Positions 39,222 to 48,862 of a DNA stretch of 64,000 nt are shown one piece after another. This DNA comes from Acidithiobacillus sp. HP-2. GTDB lineage: Bacteria > Pseudomonadota > Gammaproteobacteria > Acidithiobacillales > Acidithiobacillaceae. A model generated the notes under the pieces. It was not told the origin of the DNA and ran no database searches. It saw nothing but the letters and a program-made list of their open reading frames with translations. The stretch lies in assembly GCF_015100155.1 (NCBI RefSeq), contig NZ_JACKZA010000004.1, forward strand, positions 62,001 to 126,000, read 5' to 3'. Each line of letters begins with the position of its first letter. Position 1 is the first letter of the stretch. The position numbers and the translations under genes are program-made.

Positions 39222-40166
39222 ATGCAGAAACATGTTCCGGATGTGGCAAAAAAATCTGTTTCGACCGCAGTCTTTCCGGTGGCAGGCATGGGTACCCGTT
39301 TTCTTCCTGCTACAAAAGCAACTCCTAAGGAAATGATGCCCGTGGTGGACAAACCGCTGATTCAATATGCCGTAGAAGAGGCTTTGGCAGCAGGTTGTGA
39401 TCGTCTGGTATTCATAACGGGGCGGGGCAAACGTGCTATTGCCGACCATTTTGATGTCGCCTATGAGCTGGAAACAGAACTTGAAAAGCGCGGTAAAACA
39501 GCTCTACTGAAGGAAATTCAGAATATTGTGCCGCGCGGTGTGACTACGACATTTATTCGCCAGCCTCGGGCTTTAGGGCTTGGTCATGCGGTGCTTATGG
39601 CTCGTGATGTGGTTGGCGATAATCCCTTTGCGGTGCTCTTGGCGGATGATCTGATTCTTTCAGAAAAGCCGGTGCTTTTACAGATGAAAGAGCAGTATAG
39701 CCGTTATCAGACGGCTATACTGGCAATTCAACAGGTTCTGAGGGAAGAATGCAGTCGTTATGGAATAATCGCTTCATTGGGTCAGGAAGAACAAATTGTG
39801 CGTATCGGCGGGATCGTTGAAAAACCATCGCCTAAGTCAGCTCCTTCCAATTTAGGGGTGGTGGGCCGCTATGTGCTTCCTGCAAGAATTTTTGACCTTC
39901 TGGAAGAATTGCCCTCGGGCGCTGGAGGTGAAATTCAATTGACGGATGCCATTGCCCGTTTAGCTCTTGAGCGTCAGGTGCTTGGTTATGAATTTGAAGG
40001 ACAGCGCTTTGATTGTGGCGATAAGTTTGGTTACCTCCAGGCCATTATCGAGTTTGCACTCAGGCATCCTGAATTTGGTAAAGAGTTCAAAGCATATCTC
40101 GTTAAAAGAATGGTTCAGACAGGGAAAAAGAGTAGGTCAGTTGCCAAAGTCACTTGTGCTGGATGA
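39222..40166 (+). CDS. galU: UTP-glucose-1-phosphate uridylyltransferase GalU
   Basis: Makes UDP-glucose for exopolysaccharide, LPS core and other glycans. Nucleotidyltransferase motif VFPVAGMGTRFLPATKATPK, then MPVVDKPLIQYAVEEA, RQPRALGLGHAVL, LLADDLI and VEKPSP. ATG 39222 has GAGG upstream; ATG 39210 in frame adds four residues. Length 314. The sugar nucleotide and the two glycosyltransferases nearby suggest a polysaccharide function for the region. Confidence 0.95.
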   Translation: MQKHVPDVAKKSVSTAVFPVAGMGTRFLPATKATPKEMMPVVDKPLIQYAVEEALAAGCDRLVFITGRGKRAIADHFDVAYELETELEKRGKTALLKEIQNIVPRGVTTTFIRQPRALGLGHAVLMARDVVGDNPFAVLLADDLILSEKPVLLQMKEQYSRYQTAILAIQQVLREECSRYGIIASLGQEEQIVRIGGIVEKPSPKSAPSNLGVVGRYVLPARIFDLLEELPSGAGGEIQLTDAIARLALERQVLGYEFEGQRFDCGDKFGYLQAIIEFALRHPEFGKEFKAYLVKRMVQTGKKSRSVAKVTCAG

Positions 40167-40171
40167 AGCAT

Positions 40172-40921
40172 ATGGCTAGCACTGAGAGCACTACAAATGA
40201 TCTGAGCCTCATATTGCCTCCCCGCGCCGGACAAACATTTAGAGAGTATCTGCAAGTAATTGAAAAAATTTTTCAGGAAATAGTACATGAAGATCAGGCT
40301 ACTCTTCTCAGTGCCATGCTGACTCGTGAAGTAATCGTATTTTCATCCGCCGAAGCGGATTCCGGGCAGCTGTGCAGTCTTTATAGCGTGAGTTCAAGTA
40401 CTATTTCTCTAAAATTTAGTGTTTCCCAGAGATTAAGTCATGTTACTAATAATGAGCGAATTATGGTAATTATTGGATATGGTAACAACTTCTATGCTTT
40501 TTTCGCGAAATTTTTATACAATTATGATAACATCGCGATAGTTGCCGCGCCATTGGCTGTTTATAAGCGATCAGTGCGAAAATATTCGCGAATTAATATA
40601 ACAGAACCGCTTAAAATATCTTGTAAAAATGGTCAGAATTTTGATGGTGAAATGGCCGACTTTAGCCCTACTGGGATACGTTTTATTATGCCAACTATCA
40701 AAGTTAAGAAGCGAGATACCATGTTAGTGGAATTTACATCGGGTGAGTGTGGGACTTGTGAAACGCTTGTTCAGGTGACTCGCAGTCAAAGGCTTTCTTC
40801 CGGTACGCGCAGTCAGATGGCTGTGCGTATGTTATTGACCGGGATGATGAAGAATAAAATGGAGTATATGTATTGGTGTTGCCGCAAGGTGCAATCAGGT
40901 AGCGCTCAATTGAAATACTGA
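40172..40921 (+). CDS. PilZ-domain c-di-GMP receptor
   Basis: Probable c-di-GMP-responsive effector. The PilZ binding signature is complete: RKYSR (residues 136-140) and, 23 residues on, DFSPTG (163-168). The N-terminal 120 residues resemble the extra domain of YcgR-type flagellar or cellulose regulators but no close match is recognised. The coding sequence is visibly more AT-rich than its neighbours. Start is chosen at ATG 40172 with GGATG upstream; ATG 40163 (overlapping the galU stop) and GTG 40154 are alternatives. Being next to galU and glycosyltransferases, it may control polysaccharide output. Confidence 0.82.
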   Translation: MASTESTTNDLSLILPPRAGQTFREYLQVIEKIFQEIVHEDQATLLSAMLTREVIVFSSAEADSGQLCSLYSVSSSTISLKFSVSQRLSHVTNNERIMVIIGYGNNFYAFFAKFLYNYDNIAIVAAPLAVYKRSVRKYSRINITEPLKISCKNGQNFDGEMADFSPTGIRFIMPTIKVKKRDTMLVEFTSGECGTCETLVQVTRSQRLSSGTRSQMAVRMLLTGMMKNKMEYMYWCCRKVQSGSAQLKY

Positions 40922-40953
40922 AGCAATGTATGTGCATGTTGAATGTGCAGATA

Positions 40954-42132
40954 TCATAATTTTTGCTTAGTTCTGTTTTCGTTAATGGTCTCTCGGTAAA
41001 ATTCTGCCAGTTTTGCGACCATGGCGCTTTCTGCCCAATCCTGGGCGAGCTTTCGGGCCTCATCGGATAATTGCTGACGTAAATTTTCATCGGCGAGAAG
41101 TTCAGCGCAAGTTCGTGCGAACGTATTGGCTTCGGCAGGCGCTGATCGGGTGCCTAAACCGCTGCGGAGAACATCTGCTGCACCCATGGCCGGAACGGCA
41201 ACAATGGGCAGTCCTGCGGCCAGAGCTTCCAGTAATACCATACCCTGTGTTTCCGTTTCCGATGCGAACACCAGCAGGTCTGCAGCCGCATACGCCTGAG
41301 GTAATTCAGCAACATGATCAAGGTAACCCAAAAAGCGGACGTTTTGTGCCAACTGGCTTGATTGCACCTCGTTTTCCAGGTGAGATCTGGCTGGCCCATC
41401 ACCAACGAGTAGCAGCAGAATATCGGGAAATTGTTGCCTGAGCCGCTTTAACATGGACAGGAGCAGTCCGATATTTTTTTCGGGGGCCATGCGTCCTGCG
41501 TACAGCAGGACAGGACAGTTTTGGTCCATATTATAGCGCATTCTAAAATCCTGGCGATGACCTGTATTATGGGTCTGATGGCTTATGCGGATGCCGGTGG
41601 GAATCACTCTTGTGGGGGTACGGATACCATAATTCCAGAGAACTTCAGCCATAGCTTGGGACGGAACAATTAAACCGTTTATGGCTGCACATTGCTGGCG
41701 CGATGGAATGCGTGCCATAGCTTTACGCAGCGGACCGGGGATTTTTCCGTAGTAGTGGCCGAGATACGCTTCAAAATAGGTATGGTAGGAACTGATGACG
41801 AGCAATCTCAAACTTCGTGCCAGATGATTTCCCAGATAGTGGGCGACAAAAGGGGTCTGGATATGCAGGATATCGTAGTGGCGAGCTTTGAGACCGGATT
41901 TTATTTTCAATAAGGCGAGGGGTTGCATGAATCGTTCTTCGGGGAAAAAAGGGATTTTACGTGCCGGAATACGGTAAATTCCGCTCTCTTCAGAAGTGCA
42001 GTAGCCATAATCCGGAATCAGTAAATCGACCTCGTGTCCCAGCAATTCCAATCCTTGGCGAAAGCTGCGAATAGAAGTGGCCACACCACTGATGCGTGGA
42101 AAATAAGTATCAGAAATCATGAGAATACGCAT
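40954..42132 (-). CDS. GT4-family glycosyltransferase
   Basis: Retaining glycosyltransferase with the GT-B fold. N-terminal ISDTYFPRISGVATSIRSF, acceptor-domain HTYFEAYLGHYYG, and donor-domain YAGRMAPEKNIGLLL, LLVGDGPARSHLE and the ExxxxxxxE motif around FASETETQGMVLLEALA. Length 392. It follows a second GT4 gene on the same strand by 15 bases; the pair probably acts in one pathway, such as lipid glycosylation. Substrates cannot be read from sequence. Confidence 0.88.
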   Translation of the reverse strand: MRILMISDTYFPRISGVATSIRSFRQGLELLGHEVDLLIPDYGYCTSEESGIYRIPARKIPFFPEERFMQPLALLKIKSGLKARHYDILHIQTPFVAHYLGNHLARSLRLLVISSYHTYFEAYLGHYYGKIPGPLRKAMARIPSRQQCAAINGLIVPSQAMAEVLWNYGIRTPTRVIPTGIRISHQTHNTGHRQDFRMRYNMDQNCPVLLYAGRMAPEKNIGLLLSMLKRLRQQFPDILLLLVGDGPARSHLENEVQSSQLAQNVRFLGYLDHVAELPQAYAAADLLVFASETETQGMVLLEALAAGLPIVAVPAMGAADVLRSGLGTRSAPAEANTFARTCAELLADENLRQQLSDEARKLAQDWAESAMVAKLAEFYRETINENRTKQKL

Positions 42133-42147
42133 GGGTTGTCCGAAAAT

Positions 42148-43272
42148 TCAGCGAGCTGAAAGTTGTTGTTGATAGGTGGCTTCGAGAATGTCAAAGCTGC
42201 GTGTCCAGCTTTGTGATTCCGCACGCAGGCGTCCGGCATTGCCCAAACGCTGGCGTTCAGCGGAATTGCCATAGAGTGTTTGCATAGCTGTTTCCATGTC
42301 GCTATTGCGCGGAAGCAGCAGTCCATGTTCGCCATGAATGACTTGTTCGCAGACGCCCGGACAGTCATAGGCAATGATGGGCAAGGCGCTGGCTTGTGCT
42401 TCAAGCACCACATTACCGAAGGTTTCACTACAGGATGGAAAGCAGAACAAATCGGCGCTGGCGTACCAGCGGGCGAGATGCATGCCGCTTTGCATGCCCG
42501 CACAATAAATCCGTTCATTGGCGTCCTGGTCGATTTCACTGCGTAGCGGGCCATCGCCGACCAGAACGAGGATTGCCCGGGGATGGTTCCTGCTCAGTTT
42601 GCGAAAGGCTGCGATCAGGGGCGGCAGGTTTTTTTCCCGCGCCAAGCGTCCTACATAAAGCAATAGCAAATCCTCATTACCCAGTCCCAGATCCTGACGG
42701 ATTTGGGTATCACGCCATTGCGGATTAAAGCGCTGCGTATCTACCCCGCGTCCCCACAGCTGCAGGCGCTGAAATCCCTGTTGTCGGAGTCTTTGCAGGG
42801 TACCGTGACTGGGTACCAGCGTTTGCCGGGTCGCATTATGAAAATGACGTAAATAGAGACGCGCTATGTGGCGTAGGGCAGGAATCCCATAAAACGAAAA
42901 GTATTGGTCGAAATTGGTGTGGAAGCTGGTCACAACGGGCAAACCCAGTTTGCGCGCAGCGATGAGTGCCGCATAACCCAAAGGTCCTTCAGTAGCAATG
43001 TGTACCACCTCACTGCGCCAGGTCTGCAAGCAGCCAGTCAGATAGCCTGGATGGGTCCAACCTAATTTGACCTGGGGATAAAAAAACAGAGGGAATGCTT
43101 TCACCAAGCCTTCCTGATCAGCCTCGTCAGATTGGCGGGGTCGAATGACCTGAACTTCGTGACCGCGTGTCTGGAGTTCTTCGACAGCCTTCCCTAAGGT
43201 AAGCGCTACGCCATTAATTTCTGGAGGATAAGTCTCGGTGATCAGAGCGATTCTGAGTTTGCCTGTTATCAT
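42148..43272 (-). CDS. GT4-family glycosyltransferase (MgtA-like)
   Basis: GT-B glycosyltransferase of 374 residues. Shows LITETYPPEINGVALTLGKAV, VVTSFHTNFDQYFSFYG, YVGRLAREKNLPPLIAAF, LVLVGDGPLRSE and FPSCSETFGNVVLEAQASALP. This pattern resembles group-1 transferases that add mannosyl or related residues to glycolipids. First gene of a two-gene minus-strand unit divergent from parE. Acceptor and donor unknown. Confidence 0.88.
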   Translation of the reverse strand: MITGKLRIALITETYPPEINGVALTLGKAVEELQTRGHEVQVIRPRQSDEADQEGLVKAFPLFFYPQVKLGWTHPGYLTGCLQTWRSEVVHIATEGPLGYAALIAARKLGLPVVTSFHTNFDQYFSFYGIPALRHIARLYLRHFHNATRQTLVPSHGTLQRLRQQGFQRLQLWGRGVDTQRFNPQWRDTQIRQDLGLGNEDLLLLYVGRLAREKNLPPLIAAFRKLSRNHPRAILVLVGDGPLRSEIDQDANERIYCAGMQSGMHLARWYASADLFCFPSCSETFGNVVLEAQASALPIIAYDCPGVCEQVIHGEHGLLLPRNSDMETAMQTLYGNSAERQRLGNAGRLRAESQSWTRSFDILEATYQQQLSAR

Positions 43273-43474
43273 GCCTTACCGTTTGCTGAATGACTTGCAG
43301 GGCGAAGCTGCTCTGCAGCTTTTCCACCTGACCTCGTCCTGATGATAACGGAGAAATATGACAATTTGATGAATCCTGATGACATGCTGCTCAAAGACAT
43401 TATTCCGTTTATGATGGGCCCGGTAGCCAGCCCGAACTGAATTTAGGACACGATGATTAAGGAACCCTACTGTT

Positions 43475-45445
43475 TTGAACTATAGTGCTGAACAATTCAC
43501 TGTCCTTAAGGGCCTGGAGCCCGTGCGTTTGCGCCCGGGCATGTACACGCGTACCACCTGTCCGACGCATATGGTTCAGGAACTCATTGATAACTCTGCG
43601 GATGAAGCGCTGGCCGGACATGCGACCCGAATTGAAGTCACCGTGCTCAGTGATGGGTCGGTCGTTGTCGAGGACAATGGTCGGGGGATTCCGGTAGGGA
43701 TTCCTCCCGGTGAGACGCGTCCTGCAGCAGAATTGGCCTTTACTACCCTGCATGCAGGGGGAAAATTCGACAAGACTGACAAGTCTTCGGCTTACCGCTT
43801 TTCGGGCGGTCTGCATGGGGTGGGTGTGGCAGTCACCAATGCACTGTCCAGTCGCTTGCTGGTGGAAATTCATACCCGGGATCCGCAAGGGGGTGGATAT
43901 GGTCATTATCGTTTGAGCTTTGTGGACAGTATGCTTCAGGAAGCCTTGACCCGCGTGGAAAACAGTCAGGCCCGCCGTCATGGGACTCGGGTTCAGGTTT
44001 GGCCGGATCCCCAGTATTTTGATTCAGCTCGGGTCAATACTCGGGAGTTGACGCACTTGCTGCGTGCCAAGGCTATTTTGCTGCCCGGTTTGCAGGTGAT
44101 TCTGAATTTACCGGAGCAGGAGGCGCTGGTCTGGCAGTATGATTCTGGCCTGGCGGAGTATCTGGAGGAAATGCTTGCGGAAGCAGAGCCCATTACCCCG
44201 GTTTTTGCAGGTGAAATGTATCAACACGATGATAGTAATGGTTTCGCTCAGGGAGAGGGGGCGAATTGGGCGTTGTGTTGGGGTGCCCAGGGTAATCCAC
44301 GTCCGGAAACCTACGTCAATCTGATTCCAACACTCGATGGTGGAACCCATGAATCGGGGTTCCGCGCTGGTGTTTTTGAAGCTGTGCGCAGCTTTATGGA
44401 ACACCACAGTCTGGTGCCGGCCAAGGTGAAGCTGGTGCAGGATGATGTCACCGGCAAAATGGCTTTGGTGCTTTCCGCACGGATTCTTGATCCCCAGTTT
44501 CAGGGGCAGACCAAGGACAAACTCACCAGTCGCGAAGCCTATAAGCTTATGGTGCAGACCATTCGCGATCCTCTGGATTTGTGGCTGAACAGCCATCCCG
44601 AGGCGGGCAGGGCCATTGTCGAGCAGGCTATTCAGAGCGCACAGCTGCGCAGTCGCGTGGCGCAAAAGATAGAACGCAAGAAAGGCTCGGGTTTGGCGAC
44701 CTTGCCGGGCAAGCTGACAGATTGTGAAAGTGAGGATATTCAACGCAATGAACTGTTTCTGGTAGAAGGAGATTCTGCGGGGGGGTCTGCCAAAGCGGCT
44801 CGTGATAAAGAATATCAGGCGCTTTTACCGCTCCGGGGCAAGGTGCTGAATACCTGGGAGGTGGATGCAGACCTGATTTTCAAAAATCAGGAAGTCCACA
44901 ATATGGCCGTGGCACTGGGTATTGAGCCGCATGGTGTCGCGGCGGATCCTGAGCAGGTGCTGGCGGGGTTGCGCTACGGCAAAATCATGATTCTCTCTGA
45001 TGCGGATGTGGATGGGAGTCATATTCAGGTGCTGATTTTAACGCTGTTTCTGCGCCATTTTCCGGCACTGCTCAGACGTGGGCATGTATTTGTGGTGAAG
45101 CCGCCCCTGTATCGGGTAGATGCTACCTGGCGCGGCAAGGCCCGCAAAATCTATTGTGAAGCTGAAGCAGAGCGGGATGTGGCCATGGATCGTCTTCGCG
45201 CAGAAGGCGTCAATGAGTCTGCTATTGCGGTGCAGCGTTTCAAGGGCCTGGGCGAGATGAATCCGGATCAACTCTGGGAAACGGCCATGTGTCCCGACAC
45301 CCGGTCTCTGGTGCCCTTGACCATGTCGCTATCTGATCAGGCTGCTCTCCATGAACGCTTCAGTCTGCTCATGAGCAAACAGTCGGCGGGCGGGCGTCGG
45401 GAATGGATGGAAAGAGATGGCTGGACGGCCGATCTGGATATTTGA
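43475..45445 (+). CDS. parE: DNA topoisomerase IV subunit B
   Basis: ATPase subunit of topoisomerase IV, which decatenates daughter chromosomes. GHKL motifs: QELIDNSADEALAGHA, VEDNGRGIPVG and GGLHGVGVAVTNALS; TOPRIM motifs LFLVEGDSAGGSAK and ILSDADVDGSHIQ; C-terminal QRFKGLGEMNPDQLWET. The PGMYT N-terminus and 656-residue length indicate ParE rather than GyrB. Start TTG 43475 with AAGGA about 11 bases upstream. parC follows. Confidence 0.93.
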   Translation: MNYSAEQFTVLKGLEPVRLRPGMYTRTTCPTHMVQELIDNSADEALAGHATRIEVTVLSDGSVVVEDNGRGIPVGIPPGETRPAAELAFTTLHAGGKFDKTDKSSAYRFSGGLHGVGVAVTNALSSRLLVEIHTRDPQGGGYGHYRLSFVDSMLQEALTRVENSQARRHGTRVQVWPDPQYFDSARVNTRELTHLLRAKAILLPGLQVILNLPEQEALVWQYDSGLAEYLEEMLAEAEPITPVFAGEMYQHDDSNGFAQGEGANWALCWGAQGNPRPETYVNLIPTLDGGTHESGFRAGVFEAVRSFMEHHSLVPAKVKLVQDDVTGKMALVLSARILDPQFQGQTKDKLTSREAYKLMVQTIRDPLDLWLNSHPEAGRAIVEQAIQSAQLRSRVAQKIERKKGSGLATLPGKLTDCESEDIQRNELFLVEGDSAGGSAKAARDKEYQALLPLRGKVLNTWEVDADLIFKNQEVHNMAVALGIEPHGVAADPEQVLAGLRYGKIMILSDADVDGSHIQVLILTLFLRHFPALLRRGHVFVVKPPLYRVDATWRGKARKIYCEAEAERDVAMDRLRAEGVNESAIAVQRFKGLGEMNPDQLWETAMCPDTRSLVPLTMSLSDQAALHERFSLLMSKQSAGGRREWMERDGWTADLDI

Positions 45446-45483
45446 GGAGATAACTGTGGTGGATGTTCAGAAAGGAATCCCGC

Positions 45484-47805
45484 ATGAGTAATACCCTGGA
45501 CTTGTTTGATGGCTTGAATCCTGAGCCGGCATCCAGCCCGCCAAACGAGCCCCCGCTGCCGACTGCAGAAGGGGGGAACCCCGAGGACCCTTCACCGCCT
45601 CTTGCGGAATATGCCGCCAAAGCCTACCTGGCATACGCGATGAGCGTCGTGACCGGGCGCGCCATTCCCGCGCTTGCCGACGGACAAAAGCCGGTGCAAA
45701 GACGCATTTTATATGCCATGCGCGATATGGGCCTGCAGCGTTCTCCCAAACACGTCAAATCTGCCCGGGTGGTGGGTGAGGTGATCGGCAAGTGGCATCC
45801 CCATGGGGACAGTTCTGTATATGATGCCATGGTGCGCATGGCGCAGCATTTTACCTTGCGTTATCCCGTGGTGGATGGACAGGGTAATTTTGGTTCTCTG
45901 GATGGTGATTCTGCTGCAGCCATGCGCTACACCGAAGCCAATCTGACCCCCATCTCCGAGTTGTTGCTGGGTGAAATTGATGAGGGCACCGTCGATTTCC
46001 GCAGTAATTATGATGGTACCCTGGAAGAACCGGTGACGCTTCCTGCGCGCCTGCCATTTTTGTTGATGAATGGTGCCTCCGGCATTGCCGTCGGCATGGC
46101 GACAGAAATCCCGCCCCATAATCTGCGCGAGCTGGCGGCCGTTTGCGCGCAGTTGGCAGCAAATCCGGAGACGTCGGATGACGCTATTCTTGAGCAGATA
46201 CCCGGCCCGGATTTTCCCGGGGGAGGGCAGATTATTTCACTGCCCGAACAAATTCGTGAAGCTTATCTGTCGGGGCGGGGCAGTATTCGGGTGCGGGCCC
46301 GCTGGGAAGTGGAAAAGCTGGCGCGGGGTGAGTGGCGCATCAGTATCCATGAACTGCCTCCAGGCGTTTCCACGGCACAGGTGCTCTCGGAAATAGAAAA
46401 TCTTTCCAATCCGCAGCCGAGGGGTGAGGGCAAGAAAAAAGCCCTGACGCCTGAGCAGCAGTCCACCAAAACGGCCATGCTTTCCCAGATAGATACGGTG
46501 CGCGATGAGTCCGGCAAGGATCACGCCGTACGCATTGTGGTTGAGCCCCGTTCCCGGAATCAGGACCCCCAGCAACTGATGACCTATTTATTGGCACGTA
46601 CTTCGTTGGAATCCAATCAGTCCGTCAATTTGACGGTGCTGGATCTGGAAGGCCGCGCACCCTGTCTGCCGCTAACGGCCATTTTGCGGCAGTGGGTAAC
46701 TTACCGTCTGCGCACGGTTCGCCGCCGTAGCCAGTTTCGTCTGGACAAGACGTTGGCGCGTATCCATATTCTCGAAGGACGACTCCGGGTTCTTCTGGAT
46801 ATTGATGCCGTTATCCGGGTCATTCGGGAGTCCGATGATCCCAAAATAGATCTCATCCAGCACTTTGATCTGACAGAAGTTCAGGCCGAAGACATTCTTG
46901 AAATCCGTTTGCGTCAATTGGCCAGGCTGGCTGGCATTGAACTGGAAAAAGAACTCAAGGACAAGCGGGATGTGGCCGATTATCTGACTGGCCTGCTGGC
47001 TCACGAGGAACGCCTGAGAGACTTGCTGGTTGAGGAAATCAACGCCGATGCCCAGAAGTTCGGAGATGATCGACGCAGCTTGTTACAGGCGGATGTGGCC
47101 ATTACCAGCAAGACTGCTCAGACTATTGTGGCCGCTGTGACCGACGAGCCAGTGACGGTCATAGTGTCTCGCAAAGGCTGGTTACGCAGTCGAGCCGGAC
47201 ACGGTATTGCCACGGAGAGTCTGAACTTCAAGGAAGGCGACCAGCTCCTGCAGGTTTTTGAAGTACGCTCTGTGGATCAACTGGTGTTGCTGGATCAAAC
47301 CGGTCGCGCATATTCTGTTCCGGTCAGTCAGGTTCCCGGTGGCCGTGGGGACGGGGTCCCCGCCTCCAGTCAGGTAGATTTTCAGGCCGGAGCCTCCCTT
47401 CAGGCGGCGGCTTGTGGTCCGGCCGACAGTTTGTGGCTGGTAGCGAGCAGTGGTGCATATGGCTTTGTCACTGCACTGGAAAACATGGCCGGGCGCAATC
47501 GTGCCGGGAAAGCTTTCCTGTCTCTGGATAAAGATGAGTATCCTTTGCCGCTGCTTCCTGTTTCTGATCTGTCTGCAGAAATATTGTGCGTCTCTTCAGA
47601 TTATGCGGGATTGATATTTCCGCTGGCAGAAATCAAAAGCCTGCCGAAAGGGAAGGGGGTGAAACTGATGGCGCTGGCGCCCCAAGCCCATTTGCAAAGC
47701 CTTTATATTCATCCCGAGGGACAGACTTTGCCGCGCACTATTCGTAAAAATCGCCTGGAGATTTGTCGCGGCAAGCGGGCTGGTAAGGGTCGATCATTGC
47801 GCTAA
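45484..47805 (+). CDS. parC: DNA topoisomerase IV subunit A
   Basis: DNA cleavage subunit of topoisomerase IV. The winged-helix/tower domain shows [35 protein letters not shown] (quinolone-resistance region with Ser) and the catalytic Tyr in [13 protein letters not shown]. The C-terminal domain has shortened beta-propeller-like repeats and lacks the GyrA box, favouring ParC. ATG 45484 has AGAAAGGA upstream; ATG 45463 in frame is the alternative. Length 773 residues. Confidence 0.92.
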   Translation: MSNTLDLFDGLNPEPASSPPNEPPLPTAEGGNPEDPSPPLAEYAAKAYLAYAMSVVTGRAIPALADGQKPVQRRILYAMRDMGLQRSPKHVKSARVVGEVIGKWHPHGDSSVYDAMVRMAQHFTLRYPVVDGQGNFGSLDGDSAAAMRYTEANLTPISELLLGEIDEGTVDFRSNYDGTLEEPVTLPARLPFLLMNGASGIAVGMATEIPPHNLRELAAVCAQLAANPETSDDAILEQIPGPDFPGGGQIISLPEQIREAYLSGRGSIRVRARWEVEKLARGEWRISIHELPPGVSTAQVLSEIENLSNPQPRGEGKKKALTPEQQSTKTAMLSQIDTVRDESGKDHAVRIVVEPRSRNQDPQQLMTYLLARTSLESNQSVNLTVLDLEGRAPCLPLTAILRQWVTYRLRTVRRRSQFRLDKTLARIHILEGRLRVLLDIDAVIRVIRESDDPKIDLIQHFDLTEVQAEDILEIRLRQLARLAGIELEKELKDKRDVADYLTGLLAHEERLRDLLVEEINADAQKFGDDRRSLLQADVAITSKTAQTIVAAVTDEPVTVIVSRKGWLRSRAGHGIATESLNFKEGDQLLQVFEVRSVDQLVLLDQTGRAYSVPVSQVPGGRGDGVPASSQVDFQAGASLQAAACGPADSLWLVASSGAYGFVTALENMAGRNRAGKAFLSLDKDEYPLPLLPVSDLSAEILCVSSDYAGLIFPLAEIKSLPKGKGVKLMALAPQAHLQSLYIHPEGQTLPRTIRKNRLEICRGKRAGKGRSLR

Positions 47806-47820
47806 TGGAGTGCAGCCATT

Positions 47821-47857
47821 GTGCACCAATATGGTGCTTGCGCACTAAAATAGTGCA
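47821..47857 (+). promoter_or_regulatory. Two NtrC-type enhancer sites
   Basis: TGCACCAATATGGTGCT (47822-47838) is nearly the consensus NtrC dyad, and CGCACTAAAATAGTGCA (47841-47857) is a second, weaker one. They lie about 60-90 bases upstream of a sigma-54 promoter, the spacing used at glnA in enteric bacteria. NtrC is presumed; no such gene is in the window. Confidence 0.55.
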
Positions 47858-47910
47858 AAAGTCGAATCCTGTGCAATAGGATAAAACCCCGGCAATGCAC
47901 TTGGTCCTAC

Positions 47911-47928
47911 CTGGAATCGTTCTTGCAT
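47911..47928 (+). promoter_or_regulatory. Sigma-54 promoter
   Basis: CTGGAATCGTTCTTGCAT keeps the invariant GG (47913-47914) and GC (47925-47926) with exactly ten bases between, and the -12 TTGCA block is perfect; the -24 block is TGGAAT instead of TGGCAC. Predicted start about 47938, leaving a leader of roughly 50 bases before ATG 47986. Confidence 0.6.
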
Positions 47929-47985
47929 ATGCATCAACATGCCGACGATAAACGGCAGGTTTATTTGCTGAATCAGGAGTCGATA

Positions 47986-48510
47986 ATGTCTATAAAGGAT
48001 TTGCTGCGCCGTGATCCCCAGTTGTACGTCTTGCGCGATAGTTTGGGAGACGTGCATACCCCGGTTTTTTACAGCTCGCTGGCGGATAATGTGAGTGCTT
48101 TGCACGACCCCATTACCGGATCGGTATTTTTATCCCCGGCGCTTGCTCAACAGCCTCAGGAGTGGCGGCAGGCACTCCTGGCCAGGGAACTGGGGCGTGC
48201 TACAGCTCCCAAGCGCAGCAGAAGATGGCGTCTGGGAGTTACGGCTTTTCTTGTCTGTGTGATTCTGGATGTAGTGCTCATGCAGGTTCCCCTGGCAATG
48301 GTGCCCAGACTGGGCGACGCAGGAATGGCCACCGTATGTTTCTGGCTGGCTATCTGGCAATTTAGAGGCTTGTACGCGCGAAATACCATTCAACAAACGG
48401 AACAGCATGCCAACGCATGGGCGCGTGATCGGATTGAGAATTACAATGAATTGATCGCGCAAGCCACTACGCGGCAAAGCATTGCGCGTTATTTGCGGCC
48501 CGCTCGCTGA
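47986..48510 (+). CDS. Membrane protein resembling a catalytically dead M48 peptidase
   Basis: A 174-residue protein without an assigned family. The layout is like M48 (HtpX/Oma1-type) peptidases: GSVFLSPAL, then ALLARELGRA where the active peptidases have the zinc motif HExxH, two hydrophobic segments (LGVTAFLVCVILDVVLM and ATVCFWLAIW), then TEQHANAWARD in the place of the third ligand. Both His of HExxH are Arg here, so zinc peptidase activity is not expected. The start at ATG 47986 has AGGAG seven bases upstream and lies downstream of the sigma-54 promoter; in-frame ATGs at 47923 and 47929 lie inside or next to the promoter. The relation to M48 is inference by eye. Confidence 0.6.
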   Translation: MSIKDLLRRDPQLYVLRDSLGDVHTPVFYSSLADNVSALHDPITGSVFLSPALAQQPQEWRQALLARELGRATAPKRSRRWRLGVTAFLVCVILDVVLMQVPLAMVPRLGDAGMATVCFWLAIWQFRGLYARNTIQQTEQHANAWARDRIENYNELIAQATTRQSIARYLRPAR

Positions 48511-48518
48511 CCGGACAG

Positions 48519-48797
48519 TTACATATCCCAGCTGCCACTGGGTAGTTTCTGTAGATGAATATGGCGGGCGAGCCGGATCACCGGTCTTATTAACAGTTCG
48601 GCGCTGCCAATCACAAAAAGCCAGACTCCAGCCGTTTCCATGGAGGGATAGAAGAAAAAGAAACTGCCTACCAGAAATAATATGCCGATCATGAAATCAT
48701 TGGCGATGCTGATGGTTTCGTAACGGTTACGAATCAATAATTCGTCGTGACCCATGCAGATAGTGAAATTGCTGTTTGACGAACTGTTTTCTGACAA
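48519..48797 (-). CDS. YrhK-like small membrane protein
   Basis: A 92-residue protein with two hydrophobic segments (DFMIGILFLVGSFFFFYP and AGVWLFVIGSAELLI) and the flanking family residues RNRYETISIAND and RPVIRLARHIH, which match the YrhK-like domain. Role unknown. Start is TTG 48797, supported by a strong AGGAGAAGG upstream. A pair of direct repeats with a TATACT -10 precedes it. Confidence 0.75.
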   Translation of the reverse strand: MSENSSSNSNFTICMGHDELLIRNRYETISIANDFMIGILFLVGSFFFFYPSMETAGVWLFVIGSAELLIRPVIRLARHIHLQKLPSGSWDM

Positions 48798-48810
48798 CGC
48801 CTTCTCCTGA

Positions 48811-48840
48811 TAATGTTAACAGTATACTTTAATGTTAACA
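48811..48840 (-). promoter_or_regulatory. Repeat operator with -10 upstream of the YrhK-like gene
   Basis: TAATGTTAACA occurs at 48811-48821 and again at 48830-48840, 19 bases apart, each containing the palindrome GTTAAC. Between them lies GTATAC, so a TATACT -10 can be read on the gene's strand. This looks like a repressor operator straddling the promoter. The regulator is unknown. Confidence 0.45.
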
Positions 48841-48862
48841 TAGACTGGCATTCATGCCGATC

